A DNA stretch of 64,000 nt from assembly GCA_038049695.1 (NCBI GenBank), contig CP142454.1, positions 20,716,501-20,780,500 on the forward strand. Direction: 5' to 3'. Each line of letters begins with the position of its first letter. Within the stretch, counting starts at the first letter, position 1. The position numbers and the translations under genes are program-made. Below are positions 12,976 through 22,324 of this stretch, piece after piece. Origin of the DNA: Cinnamomum chago (lineage: Eukaryota > Streptophyta > Magnoliopsida > Laurales > Lauraceae). The notes beneath the pieces are model-generated. The model made no database searches. It was not told where the DNA came from and saw only the letters and a program-made list of their open reading frames with translations.

Positions 12976-13312
12976 GCCCATGTTTGACATCTCTATTTCA
13001 TGCCTCTATTTCTCTAAATGTCTAAATCGGACAGAGGTTTGAACAATTAGAGCGTTTGACACAAGATTTTAGGCTCTGTCTGCTTTAGACATTTAGAGGC
13101 AAATCCTCTAAAATCCAAATGCTCCAAAAGTGGGCAGATGAGAAATAGAGCTTTTGAGTCTTAAAATATAGAGGCAAGGTATTTAAAATAGATTCATGCG
13201 TTACCAAATGTGTTTTTTTTTTATCCTATCCTCTTTTTTTTATGGCTCTTTTTTTAATGGCTCTATTTTAGATGGATCTATATAAATAGAGAGTAGAGAT
13301 GCCAAACAAGCC
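12976..13312. mobile_element. MITE with TTAA flanks
   Basis: Terminal inverted repeats: GCCCATGTTTGACATCTCTA on the left, and the complement of GGCTTGTTTGGCATCTCTAC on the right. The copy is flanked by TTAA on both sides (12972-12975 and 13313-13316). The internal sequence also folds (CCTCTATTT blocks). Non-coding. Confidence 0.65.
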
Positions 13313-13854
13313 TTAAAACTTCATATTTAAAGAAGTTCATCAGAAACTTCTTCTTTCTTTTGTAACAGTTTTGAATCAATGAGAATTTGTAACAGCTCTA
13401 ACCTCTCTCGGTGAGAGAAAAGGTACTAACACACTGGGGAAAGCTCAAGCTGAATGAAAATAGGTTTTTTTTTTTTTTTTGAAATTCCAATGTTAATGCA
13501 AGGAAATAAAGATGAGATAGACAAGGAAGCATTGCATGGGTAGTATTTCTTTTTTCTTCTGTGAAAGAAAGTCCTTATTTACTCAGTTGAGTTTCTCTCT
13601 TTCTCCGTGTTCTTTGCTGAAATTACTATATATTGAACAACAATGAAAAGAACACGGTTTGTTTGGCAGAATGAGTGAAATTGAGATGTTCACCAATTAA
13701 AAAAACTGTTCTTTTCCTTAAAAAAAAGAAAAGAAAGAGATTTGTGTAGCCAGTTTCTCTCATTTGCCAAACAGAGCATAGGGTAGGGAATTTATTATTA
13801 TAAATAAAATTTGATACTTAGCCTTTCTAAAGAAGTAAATAAACATGTGTTATT

Positions 13855-14160
13855 GTGCTAAAATTGCCCATAGAATCCGATCCAGAACCATATATGGCGT
13901 GGGTCCGGGTCAAGGTAGAGAATGGTATGGGAAAAAAAATATTAATTTTAAGGATGGATTCTCGAAAGTTAAGGTAATGTCTCGAGTCCTTGGGTTCTAG
14001 CCAAGGTAGAATCAAAAGCGGACCCGTTTAGGTCACGGGTCCAAAAAAAAGACCCGAACCCATTTACTTAGCGGGGCGTAAATAAGAATCCAAACCTGAT
14101 TTTTAATGGGTCAGAACTTTCGAAGAATCAATGACTCATTTACATCCCTAAGTAGTGCAA
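13855..14160. repeat. GGTCCGGGT-rich repeat, copy 2
   Basis: Related to 11100-11420: both contain CCATATATGG next to GGTCCGGGTC/GGACCGGTCC, an AGGTAGAGAATG word and GGGTCCAAAAAA. Non-coding decayed element. Confidence 0.5.
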
Positions 14161-14450
14161 TTTTATGCTAGTAGTTAGTAATATTTTATCATCGTATGTT
14201 TTGACGAGACCCGAATGGCTCATTTGTTTGCACTTAATTATGTAAATGATGTGGTCACATTGATTATATTTATTTGCCCTCATTAATGCACTAGCAAAAT
14301 ATCCCCGCGCTTTGCAGGAGTAATATAATTTATAATACTAAAAACAAATTAACCTTCGTTGACAATATATGATCTATCAAGATCTTTTGACATGTAGAAT
14401 TTATAATTTATAATTAACCTATTGTTAATTTATTTCTATCAATATAGGTT

Positions 14451-14569
14451 GATCTCACGGTAGGATCAAATCATGATTCACAATATAAGTAACATATAAA
14501 ATTTAATAATACATATATTGTGCTAATCACGATATCAATCATATGTTGGATCTCACGGTAGGATCAAAC
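14451..14569 (+). repeat. Direct repeat upstream of the Cys-rich peptide gene
   Basis: The 20-mer GATCTCACGGTAGGATCAAA occurs at 14451-14470 and again at 14549-14568, 98 bp apart. It lies about 300-420 bp upstream of the peptide start codon. It could be two relics of one repeat or a regulatory duplication. Confidence 0.5.
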
Positions 14570-14777
14570 CCAAAATTTGGAGGGCTGGAAATCAATTTTA
14601 ACGGTCTGGATCATCAATGGGTGGATCCAGGGTAAGTTACACAAACCCAAGCGTGGAATAGACCACTCCATCGGATCCGAATTCCAACTTCAAAAACGAC
14701 AAAAAGAAAAGCAACCCCCACTGGCTCCACCACAACCAAAAGGACGCATCTCTGCCTGCAATGATGCAATCGTGCTT

Positions 14778-14816
14778 CACGTGGGCATTGCTTTAACGGA
14801 ATCGCATCTTTATATA
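14778..14816 (+). promoter_or_regulatory. G-box and TATA box of the Cys-rich peptide gene
   Basis: A perfect G-box CACGTG at 14778-14783, followed by GGG, lies 28 bases before a TATA box (TTTATATACA, core 14811-14816). The TATA is about 60 bases before the ATG, a normal plant core-promoter distance. G-boxes bind bZIP and bHLH factors, so light, ABA or stress control is possible (inference). Confidence 0.6.
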
Positions 14817-14874
14817 CAGGGCATAAGCAGACGGAGAGAGAGAGAGCACCACATATAATTCACTCAAGCTGCAC

Positions 14875-15195
14875 ATGGCCACTCTCGGCTATCCGACCTT
14901 CCTTTGCTACATGTTGCTCCTCATGGTTCTAAGCAATGCTTTCATTTCAGGAGGAAGAGAAGAAGATGGAGAAGCTGCTCTGGTGTCGAAATGTGCTACA
15001 CTAGACGTTTGTAAGGGGAAAACGGCAAATGACTGTTGCTGCAACTCCATTAAAATTGGTATAATGAACAAAAACTGTGCTGATGTGTGTGGACAACTTA
15101 AGAAATTTGGTGCACCAGGACTCATCGCTCAATGTGCTTCAAAGGGAGCCTGCGCCTCGTGTGACCAGTGTGCAAAAAGAGCGAACTGTGTATGA
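14875..15195 (+). CDS. Secreted 12-cysteine peptide, family not recognised
   Basis: Intronless 106-aa frame with its own TATA box. Residues about 1-27 form a signal peptide (MATLGYPTFLCYMLLLMVLS and onward). An acidic linker GGREEDGEAA follows, then a mature domain with 12 cysteines. The spacing is C-x5-C-x7-CCC-x11-C-x3-C-x14-C-x5-C-x2-C-x2-C-x5-C, ending CV. This predicts up to six disulphides and export to the apoplast. An AATAAA polyadenylation signal lies at 15292-15297. The CCC triplet and spacing do not match defensins, LTPs, snakins or thionins as I know them. It may be a signalling or antimicrobial peptide, but no function can be assigned. Gene structure supports a real gene; transcription is unproven. 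Confidence 0.75.
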   Translation: MATLGYPTFLCYMLLLMVLSNAFISGGREEDGEAALVSKCATLDVCKGKTANDCCCNSIKIGIMNKNCADVCGQLKKFGAPGLIAQCASKGACASCDQCAKRANCV

Positions 15196-15353
15196 GTGAA
15201 GTAGTTCTGGAAAAGGATGACGGTGATTGATGTTTTCCCTTGTTATGTCTCTAGTCCAGAATCCAGATTGTTGTTCTCTGTCTTGTGAAGAAATAAATGC
15301 AGTTATGTTATCTTCAACTAGGCAGGCACATGAGCTTTTGTGAAATGAATGGT

Positions 15354-15356
<3 letters not shown>

Positions 15357-15405
<49 letters not shown>

Positions 15406-15568
15406 TGCATTCATCTCTTACCATAGGGTGAGGGACACTTTCATAATTGGGCATTTTTAAGTACAAAAGCTACTTTTCAAGTACATAGGGTACACATCAT
15501 TGTCTTCATGTGTAAAAATGGGAAGGGTCTCTCACCTTATAGTGAGGGATAGATGCACTTGAAACTTT

Positions 15569-15600
<32 letters not shown>
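15357..15600. mobile_element. Foldback MITE inserted in a TA microsatellite
   Basis: An about 170-bp element (15402-15572) starts GAGTGCATTCATCTCTTACC and ends with the complement of AGTGCATCTATCCCTCACTA. Internal GGTGAGGGA / TCTCACCTTATAG segments pair. It is flanked on both sides by (TA)n runs (15357-15401 and about 15573-15600), suggesting a TA target. Confidence 0.6.
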
Positions 15601-15610
<10 letters not shown>

Positions 15611-17073
15611 GTTAAGTGTTCGCGCGCACTCACCCAAATCCCCCACCATCAATATTACAGTAGAAGAATGATCGAAGATTGTTTTTGTTTTTTACACAAG
15701 AAAGCGGCCTTACCAACTAAGCTATCTATGCTACCTCGTTTTTAAAATATGTGGGCTTTTTATGGATAGCCCTCGTAGTCTCCTTACTAAATTTATAATA
15801 AATGGTCATTGATTTAATATTTACTTCACCATTATTTTACTGGTAAATAAAACAAACATGCATTCTGGTGGTCATCAATTTTATCACCTGGCTTCATCTC
15901 ATGGAGCAAAGTTTACCCTAGAGCCAAATTACAGTGACTTTAAATGTTTCTTTTTTTCGCAATTGCAACCAGATTCAAATACAATACATGGGTTATGTAT
16001 TATATTCTAATCTGGATCAGACTCTGAATGAATGAAGACAAATTTGAGTTCTGATCCACTATAGTTCTGCCCAAATCCAACCTATTTGCATACCATCTAC
16101 CTGTGATGTTTATTTAATAAATTTTAAATCTAAATTTAATGTTGTGCTTCACCACAATAAATATCTAAAAAAATCATCTAATCATCAATCATCAATCATC
16201 AAATGCATATTATCTCCTATACCCAATCAATGGCGCTACATCGAGCTGGGCCTTAGCATTGCTTGTTTTGCTTATTATATACTCTTGATAATCTCTCAAA
16301 ACACTTTTGATTATGTAAATTTCTAGGACACACATGACACAACAAGAGGAATAGAAAAGTCACATGCTCATCACTATTTTCCTCAATACTACTATAAAGT
16401 GTCTCAGTCTTTAAACTAGAACCCACCAATGAACGGTCTTTTCTGCCTTTTTCGCTCACAAATGCCTGAAAAGGACTTTCTAATTGACGGGTTCGGATGT
16501 TCTAAGGCTTTGACTGAGCCAAATCCTCCTATCATATAAGAGTGGGACTCCACAAAGGGCCTTACTTTCGAGCCGCTCAAAAAAACAAAGCATTGGGCAC
16601 CCCAAAATTTACCTAGATAGCAGTTAATCCCACCATAAAATTGATTGTTGGTAAAGAAAAAAGATCATTAGCACAATCTTATGATTATTCATTATCAAGA
16701 TTTTACCAAACAATCAATTTTATAGTTTCTTGGAGGGAGGCTCTCTTTGGCAAAATTACTTGTATAGTATTGTTAAGTGAAGCGTCAAACTAAAATAGAA
16801 GAGAAGAAGAGGGGTTAAATAAAAAATATTAAATAATAATTTTTTTATATTAAAATACTGAAAAAGTTATTTTCTCATGCGTAAAATTACAAAAAAAATG
16901 CCTCTTTTCTTAAAAAAAAAAAATTTAATGTTATTCTCTCGTGACACTAAATGGAAAAAATGTCATAATCGGGAAAAAAAGTAATTTATTTTTGTGTCAT
17001 TTAACACTTTTTACTTTTAGCCCCATTTTCTTTTGATCTAATCCTTTACTTTATTTCTATATATAAATAAAAG

Positions 17074-17203
17074 TCACCTTACTATGAGAGATAAAGGTGG
17101 GGGCCCGCACATTTAAGTTGTTGACATTAGATATGGATGTGAGGGCCTCCACATTTATCTCTCATAGTAAGGTAAGAGATCTCTCACAATAACACCTCCC
17201 TAA
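17074..17203. mobile_element. Foldback MITE, family M1
   Basis: CACCTTACTATGAGAGATAA at the left pairs with TTATCTCTCATAGTAAGGT-like sequence at the right. The interior shares ACATTTAAGTTGTTGACATT and ATATGGATGTGAGGGCC with the copies at 433-588 and 61270-61420. Confidence 0.65.
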
Positions 17204-17832
17204 ATAAAATACGAAACAACCCCTAAAGTCAATGCATAATATTTTCAAAACTACACAAACGTACACAAAGTCCAAGTGCCATGAGGATTCCAACCTTAGT
17301 AACCGGAACCTCCCCTCCCTTTCCCCGATCCCGCTCTGAAAACATGGATATGTTCTTTGAGAACGGTTCAACCATCTTTAAAGTGCGGTTCAAAAATACT
17401 CAAAGCACAGACCAACCGAATATAAAGCGAACCATAAAGAACTTTTAGTTTATGCGTGTTTTTTTTTTGTAAGCTTGGCATTTTTATTTTAAATAAAGAA
17501 ATTTCTTCTAACTTACTAATTATTGTCTATTTTATGTCGTCAAATTGTAAAGTCAATTTATTTTTCTTCATTATTTATACTTGAATATATGGATAAGATA
17601 TACTTACACCCATTAGTTAATTATTTAGAAACTAACATTAAAAACACACGGCACCATTAGTTAATTATTTATAAACACAAGGCACTTCAATGCGAACTCT
17701 ATAAATAGAGACGTGACATGATAACTTTAATAAAGAAGATGTGGCGAGTTTTTTTTTTTTTTTTTGAGCACATAAATTTTCATCGTTGGCACTTGGGGCA
17801 ACATGTGGCATATGAATTTTCTAATTTGCTAA

Positions 17833-18127
17833 GGGCATGTATATTTACTAGAATTTCAAGAATTATTGCCTGGGTAATTCTTGAATTCCTAAACAAAGTG
17901 GAATTCCAAAATTCTTTTAAGGGCATGAGCATTTTGGAATTCCACCAAAATACAAAGAAAGTAAAATTCCTAAAAACTAATTGGGACTAATCATGTGTTA
18001 GGAATTCATAAATTTTTATAAAAATAGAGAATTTAAAAATGCAAGGGGATATGATGTTATATCCTGTCTAAAAAATCTCAATCATTAGAATTTCAGTCAA
18101 GAATTCTAATAAAAAAAAACATGCCCC
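17833..18127. mobile_element. MITE, hAT-like ends
   Basis: The left end GGGCATGTATATTTACTAGA and the complement of the right end GGGGCATGTTTTTTTTTATT share GGGCATGT. Both are followed by TAGAATTTCAAGAATT-like blocks. The internal sequence is AT-rich with GGAATTCC words. Non-coding. Confidence 0.5.
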
Positions 18128-18445
18128 AGCTTTAACCAATAAAAGACATTTGTAAGTGTAACCTTTCACGTGATTATTGAGGCGTATAGGATTGCACCAA
18201 TTGGCTTGTCGCTTTTCCAACGTGACTCTCATGTTCGACCTTCTCAAGACTTCCAGTAGAACGGGGATGTTCGTTAGCCAATCCATGATTTTGGTGCACA
18301 CGGTTCTAGCTTCTGGAGAAAGACGAACCGTGGTCCTGCTGACCTCGGCCAACTCGTTTTGTTTTGACTGACAATTGACAGTATTCTTGAGGTCACAGCA
18401 TTTTGGCACCATTCCCATTCGAAATCCCAACCGTTAATTGGTGCA

Positions 18446-18454
18446 TTTTCACTT
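18446..18454 (+). repeat. Target-site duplication of the MULE, left
   Basis: TTTTCACTT, identical to 25421-25429 immediately outside the other end. Nine base pairs is the standard Mutator superfamily duplication. Confidence 0.9.
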
Positions 18455-18498
18455 GGGAAATTCTATTCACACCCACTGGAAGTGATGAATACACCCAC
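18455..18498 (+). repeat. Left terminal inverted repeat of the MULE
   Basis: Starts GGGAAATTCTATTCACACCC. Aligned to the complement of 25377-25420 without gaps, the blocks GAAATTCTAT, CACCCACT and TGAATACACCCAC are identical. Confidence 0.9.
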
Positions 18499-18836
18499 AA
18501 CTTAAATATTTTTTAATTACTAAAATGCCCTCGGGTGAAAGGACGAAATTGCCCTTACCAGCAACATCTGTCTTCCTCCTTTGGTTCACCAGCAGCAGTC
18601 TCCAGCAAACTCCCTCATTCATTCTTCTTCTTCTTCTTCTCCTCCTCCTATCCCTTTATCCATTCCCTTCTCACTGCACCTCTGCACTCCTTCTTCCTCA
18701 TTGATTTTCATCTCCTTCATCATCATTTCTTCTAACTCTTTTTAATATATCATCAAGTCTCCTCCATTTATTGAACGAACTTGGAAGTACAATTATCCCT
18801 ACACCACATTGTGTATTTAAAGTAGGCATTTGCAAT

Positions 18837-21747
18837 ATGGACAAGCAGTTGACGATCTCCGAAAATGAGGTATATACATTTTGACTTCATTTCGTTCGTT
18901 TTTTTTTTGTTTTCTCCCGTCCTGCACGGCATTCTATAAGACGTGCAAAATTATATTGCACGGCCTATATATACCGTGCAAAATTGTTCTGCAAAGCCTA
19001 TATATACAGTGCAAAATTATTATGCACGGCATATATATACCGTGCAATATAATTTTGCACCGCCTATATAAACCGTGCAGAATAATTTTGCACCGCCTAT
19101 ATAAACCGTGCAAAATTAATAAATAGCTAATCTAAAAATTTGTGATAAGCAGGAGGTTGAATCAACCGGTGCCAGTGAGTGTCTTTTGGATTTTACAAAT
19201 GTCTTCACCACTGACATGATATTCAGAAGTCGAGAGGGCCTAATCTAATGGACAAGGGATGTTGGAAAGAAACATGGCTTGGTAATTGTAATCAAGACTT
19301 CGGATGCTGGTGGAGATGGACGGAAGCCGAGAGTCGTTTTATCTTATGAGAGAAGTGGTAGTTACAGGAGTCCATCGAAGGTATTCGAGAAGAGAAATCC
19401 TAAGAGGGCAACGGGAACGAAGAAGTGTAGTTGCCCTTTTGCTTTGAAGGGTCGAAAGTTGGCAACTGATGACGATTGGATGTTAACAGTGGTTTGTGGG
19501 GTGCACAATCATCCAAACGCACAGCATCTAGAGGGGCACTCGTTTGCTGGGAGGCTTTCTATGGAAGAAATCAACGTTTTGATTGATATGTCTAAGAGTT
19601 TGGTGAAACCGAGGAACATCCTTCGAACATTGCAGGAAAGGGATGTGCACAACACCACTACAATTAAGAGTATCTACAATGCTCGACAGAAGTTTAGGGT
19701 GACAGAGATGGCCGGTCGATCACAAATACAGCAACTCATGAGGCATTTGGAAGAGAACAACTACATTGAGTATCATACTAGCAATGATGCTACAGATGTT
19801 ATCATGAACCTATTCTGGGCACATCCATCATCTATTCAGTTATTACGTGCATTTCCAGAAGTCTTGATAATGGATTCCACATACAAGACTAATAGATATC
19901 GACTTCCCTTGCTTGAGATTGTTGGTGTCACATCTACACAATTGACGTTCTCTGTTGCTTTTGTGTACATTGAATCAGAGAGGGAGGCCAATTATAGATG
20001 GGCTTTGGAGAGGCTTAAGGAATTAATGGATGGATGCATCACGACCCGTGTGATTGTCACAGACAAAGAGTTAGCGCTGATGAATGCAATAAATGTTATT
20101 TTTCCGAATGCAGCAAACTTATTATGCAGGTGGCATATTTCTAGGAACATCTTGGCAAATTGTAAGAAGTGTTTTGAGACCAACGACAGATGGGTTGCAT
20201 TTATCTCTTGTTGGAACACGTTGGTTGTCTCTCCAACTGAAAGCGACTACACGCAAATGCTAAGTGCTTTGGAACGGAATTACTGCGGGTATCCACATGC
20301 TGTTGATTATGTGAAGACCTCATGGTTGAATAAGCATAAGGAGCAATTTGTGGCTGCATGGACGGATCGGCATATGCACTTTGGGAACGTCACTACTAAC
20401 AGAGCTGAGAGTGCACATGCAAAATTAAAGAGACACCTAGGCACATCGAGCTGTAGCTTTGATTCGTCCTGGCAGGTTATACATGTCTTGCTAGAGTTGC
20501 TTTTTACAGAAATAAAGGCTTCTTTTGAAAAGAGTTTGAACACCGTGCAACATAAGTTCAAACCGGCACTGTTTCGTGAATTGAGAGGATTTCTATCAAG
20601 GAATGCTTTGGATATAGTGTTAAATGAGTCGTTAAGGGCTAGTGATATTGGTCCAGATTCTACATCATGTGGGTGCGTAATCCGACGGACTCATGGTTTG
20701 CCATGTGCACATGAAATTGCCGAGTACATAAGGGAAGGTTCTCATATACCACTGAGTAGTGTCCACCACTATTGGCGGAAGCTCAATTTAGAAGCCACTA
20801 TGGTGAACGAAGCCCTTGAGTTGACCACAACTTCAGAGTTCGAGTTGATCAGTAAGAGATTTCAAAGTAGTGATCAGAAGGATAAAATTCAGATTTTAAG
20901 AAAACTTAGAGAACTCGGTTGTCCTTCATCTACTTCTCTTATCGAACCAGGCGTAAAATTGAATACCCGCGGTCGGTCATCATCGAAAAGAAAGAAGTTG
21001 GATAGATCTACGCGTCGGGAACCATCTAATTTTGAATACGCACTGTCGATAAAAGATAGCGTTCCAGCTAGATTAAACAATACAGTTGCAACGAAGAATA
21101 AGGAGAAAATGACTGTCCGTCGCACTCGGTCATGTACGTTTATGCATTTGCTTCCTCAGTCTTTGGGCCCCTATATCCACACTATTAAGGATGTTGCAGC
21201 TGATGGTAACTGTGGATTCAGAGCGATAGCTGGTCTCCTAGGCCTGGGCGAGGATAAATGGATGCAGGTTAGAATGGATTTGAGCAATGAATTGCAGAGG
21301 TATCAAAATTATTATGCACAGGTCTATGGAGGAGAGGATAGGGTTGGGGAGTTGTATTACGCATTGTGTTACTTTGAAAGCAATCCTTCATTTGATCGAT
21401 GGATGACAATGCCGGACATGGGTCACTTAATATCTTCATATTATAACGTTGTGTTGGTCCTTCTTTCACTGCAGCAGTGCCTTACTTTCCTGCCTTTGAG
21501 ATCATCCCCGATTCCATCAAGTTCTCACAAAGTGCTCGCGGTTGGTTTCGTCAATGGAAACCATTTTGTTCAGGTCTTCATGAAGCCCGAATCACCCATG
21601 CCTCCCATTGCTACAAATTGGCATAGACACCACCATCCTGAAGCAGACGGATGGCAGCTCCCATATGCAAAGAGCATCGAACAATTCAGAGAATTGATTG
21701 GAAACAGTGTCGCAACGCAGGAGTCGGTCAATCTTGACAGCGATTGA
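18837..21747 (+). CDS. MULE transposase fused to OTU protease (one in-frame stop)
   Basis: Exon 1 18837-18869 (MDKQLTISENE), intron 18870-19152, exon 2 19153-21747. Exon 2 is open from after a TAA at 19246-19248 to the TGA at 21747, 833 codons. Residue numbers below count from the Leu codon at 19279. N-terminal FAR1-type Cys/His region: CSCPF...VCGVHNHPN. MULE DDE-type core: Asp199 (MDSTYKTN), Asp262 (VTDKELA), and Glu377 in NRAESAH as the probable acid. SWIM zinc finger C464-G-C466...C476-A-H478. C-terminal OTU cysteine protease: Asp642-Gly-Asn-Cys645 and His762 in GNHFVQV. The 19246 TAA replaces a Gln expected in the conserved LIQW context. It truncates any product begun at 18837. The next in-frame ATG (19480) lies after the zinc-binding cysteines. 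OTU may deconjugate ubiquitin-like tags; that role is inferred. Confidence 0.9.
18923..19118. repeat. 33-bp palindromic array, left (6 units)
   Basis: Units start at 18923, 18957, 18990, 19023, 19056 and 19089. Each is TGCACGG, about ten bases (often CTATATATA), CCGTGCA, then an AT spacer. The period is 33 bp, with one 34 at the first step. The array lies wholly inside intron 1 of the transposase gene, about 470-660 bp from the left end of the MULE. Confidence 0.9.
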
Positions 21748-22324
21748 TTATGTGTACTATCCATTTGATGTAAACAAACATATTACATATTTTGTATTGA
21801 AATGCCAATGGATTCGATGAGGTCTTTATGTGTTTATGTTGTGTATAAATTCATTAATAATATTCCACAGAAGGTATTACTTCATTAACAACTGCTCGGT
21901 TAAATATGGCTCGGCAAATTTGTTCTGCACGGCAACCATATTCCGTGCAAATATATAATGCACGGCAAAAAGTTGCCGTGCATAAACTATTTGCACCTTA
22001 ATAGAGTGCCGTGCACACACTATTTGCTCGGAACATGGTGGCCGTGCAGTGTATTTTATCAATTATTCGGACAGATGCACATAACATACATATCCATATA
22101 AAACATACAAGTTCAAACATAAGAAAGTGTTTCCTCAAAACATCCATTAAAAAAATGGATACATCCGTGCAGTGATCCATCCATCCATACATATCCAAAA
22201 AATTCCTTACATCGAAAAAATGGATAAACCCATCCATACATCCTCTAAAGTATATGCTTTAAATTCCCATCCATACAGACTTAACAAAATAATAAGACAA
22301 AAAAACAAAAAAACCCTCATGCCA
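21748..22324. other. Gap between the convergent MULE genes
   Basis: 577 bp between the stop codons of the transposase-OTU and PMD genes. It contains the central palindromic array and an AT-rich stretch with repeated CCATCCATAC words (22150-22280). No further gene is apparent. Confidence 0.7.
21893..22057. repeat. 33-bp palindromic array, centre (5 units)
   Basis: Units start at 21893, 21926, 21959, 21992 and 22025, exactly 33 bp apart. They carry TGCTCGG or TGCACGG paired with CCGTGCA. The midpoint of the element (about 21938) falls in this array. It lies between the two converging 3' ends. Confidence 0.88.

Larger units (their letters stand above)
15600..18445. other. Intergenic with MITEs
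   Basis: No gene is supported. Besides the two MITEs listed separately there are A/T homopolymers (for example 16911-16924). The stretch around 16750-17045 is rich in TTTTACTTTTAGCCC-like words. A short unannotated block before the transposon (18130-18440) has open frames on both strands but no motif I recognise. Confidence 0.5.

Noticed and set aside
18068-18430. 120-aa minus-strand frame left of the MULE
   Set aside because: No recognisable motif, overlaps a MITE end and has a competing frame on the other strand. Not enough to call a gene.
18881-19126. Open frame across the left palindromic array
   Set aside because: The frame is a by-product of the 33-bp period, which is a multiple of three, so stops are avoided in step. 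It lies in an intron.
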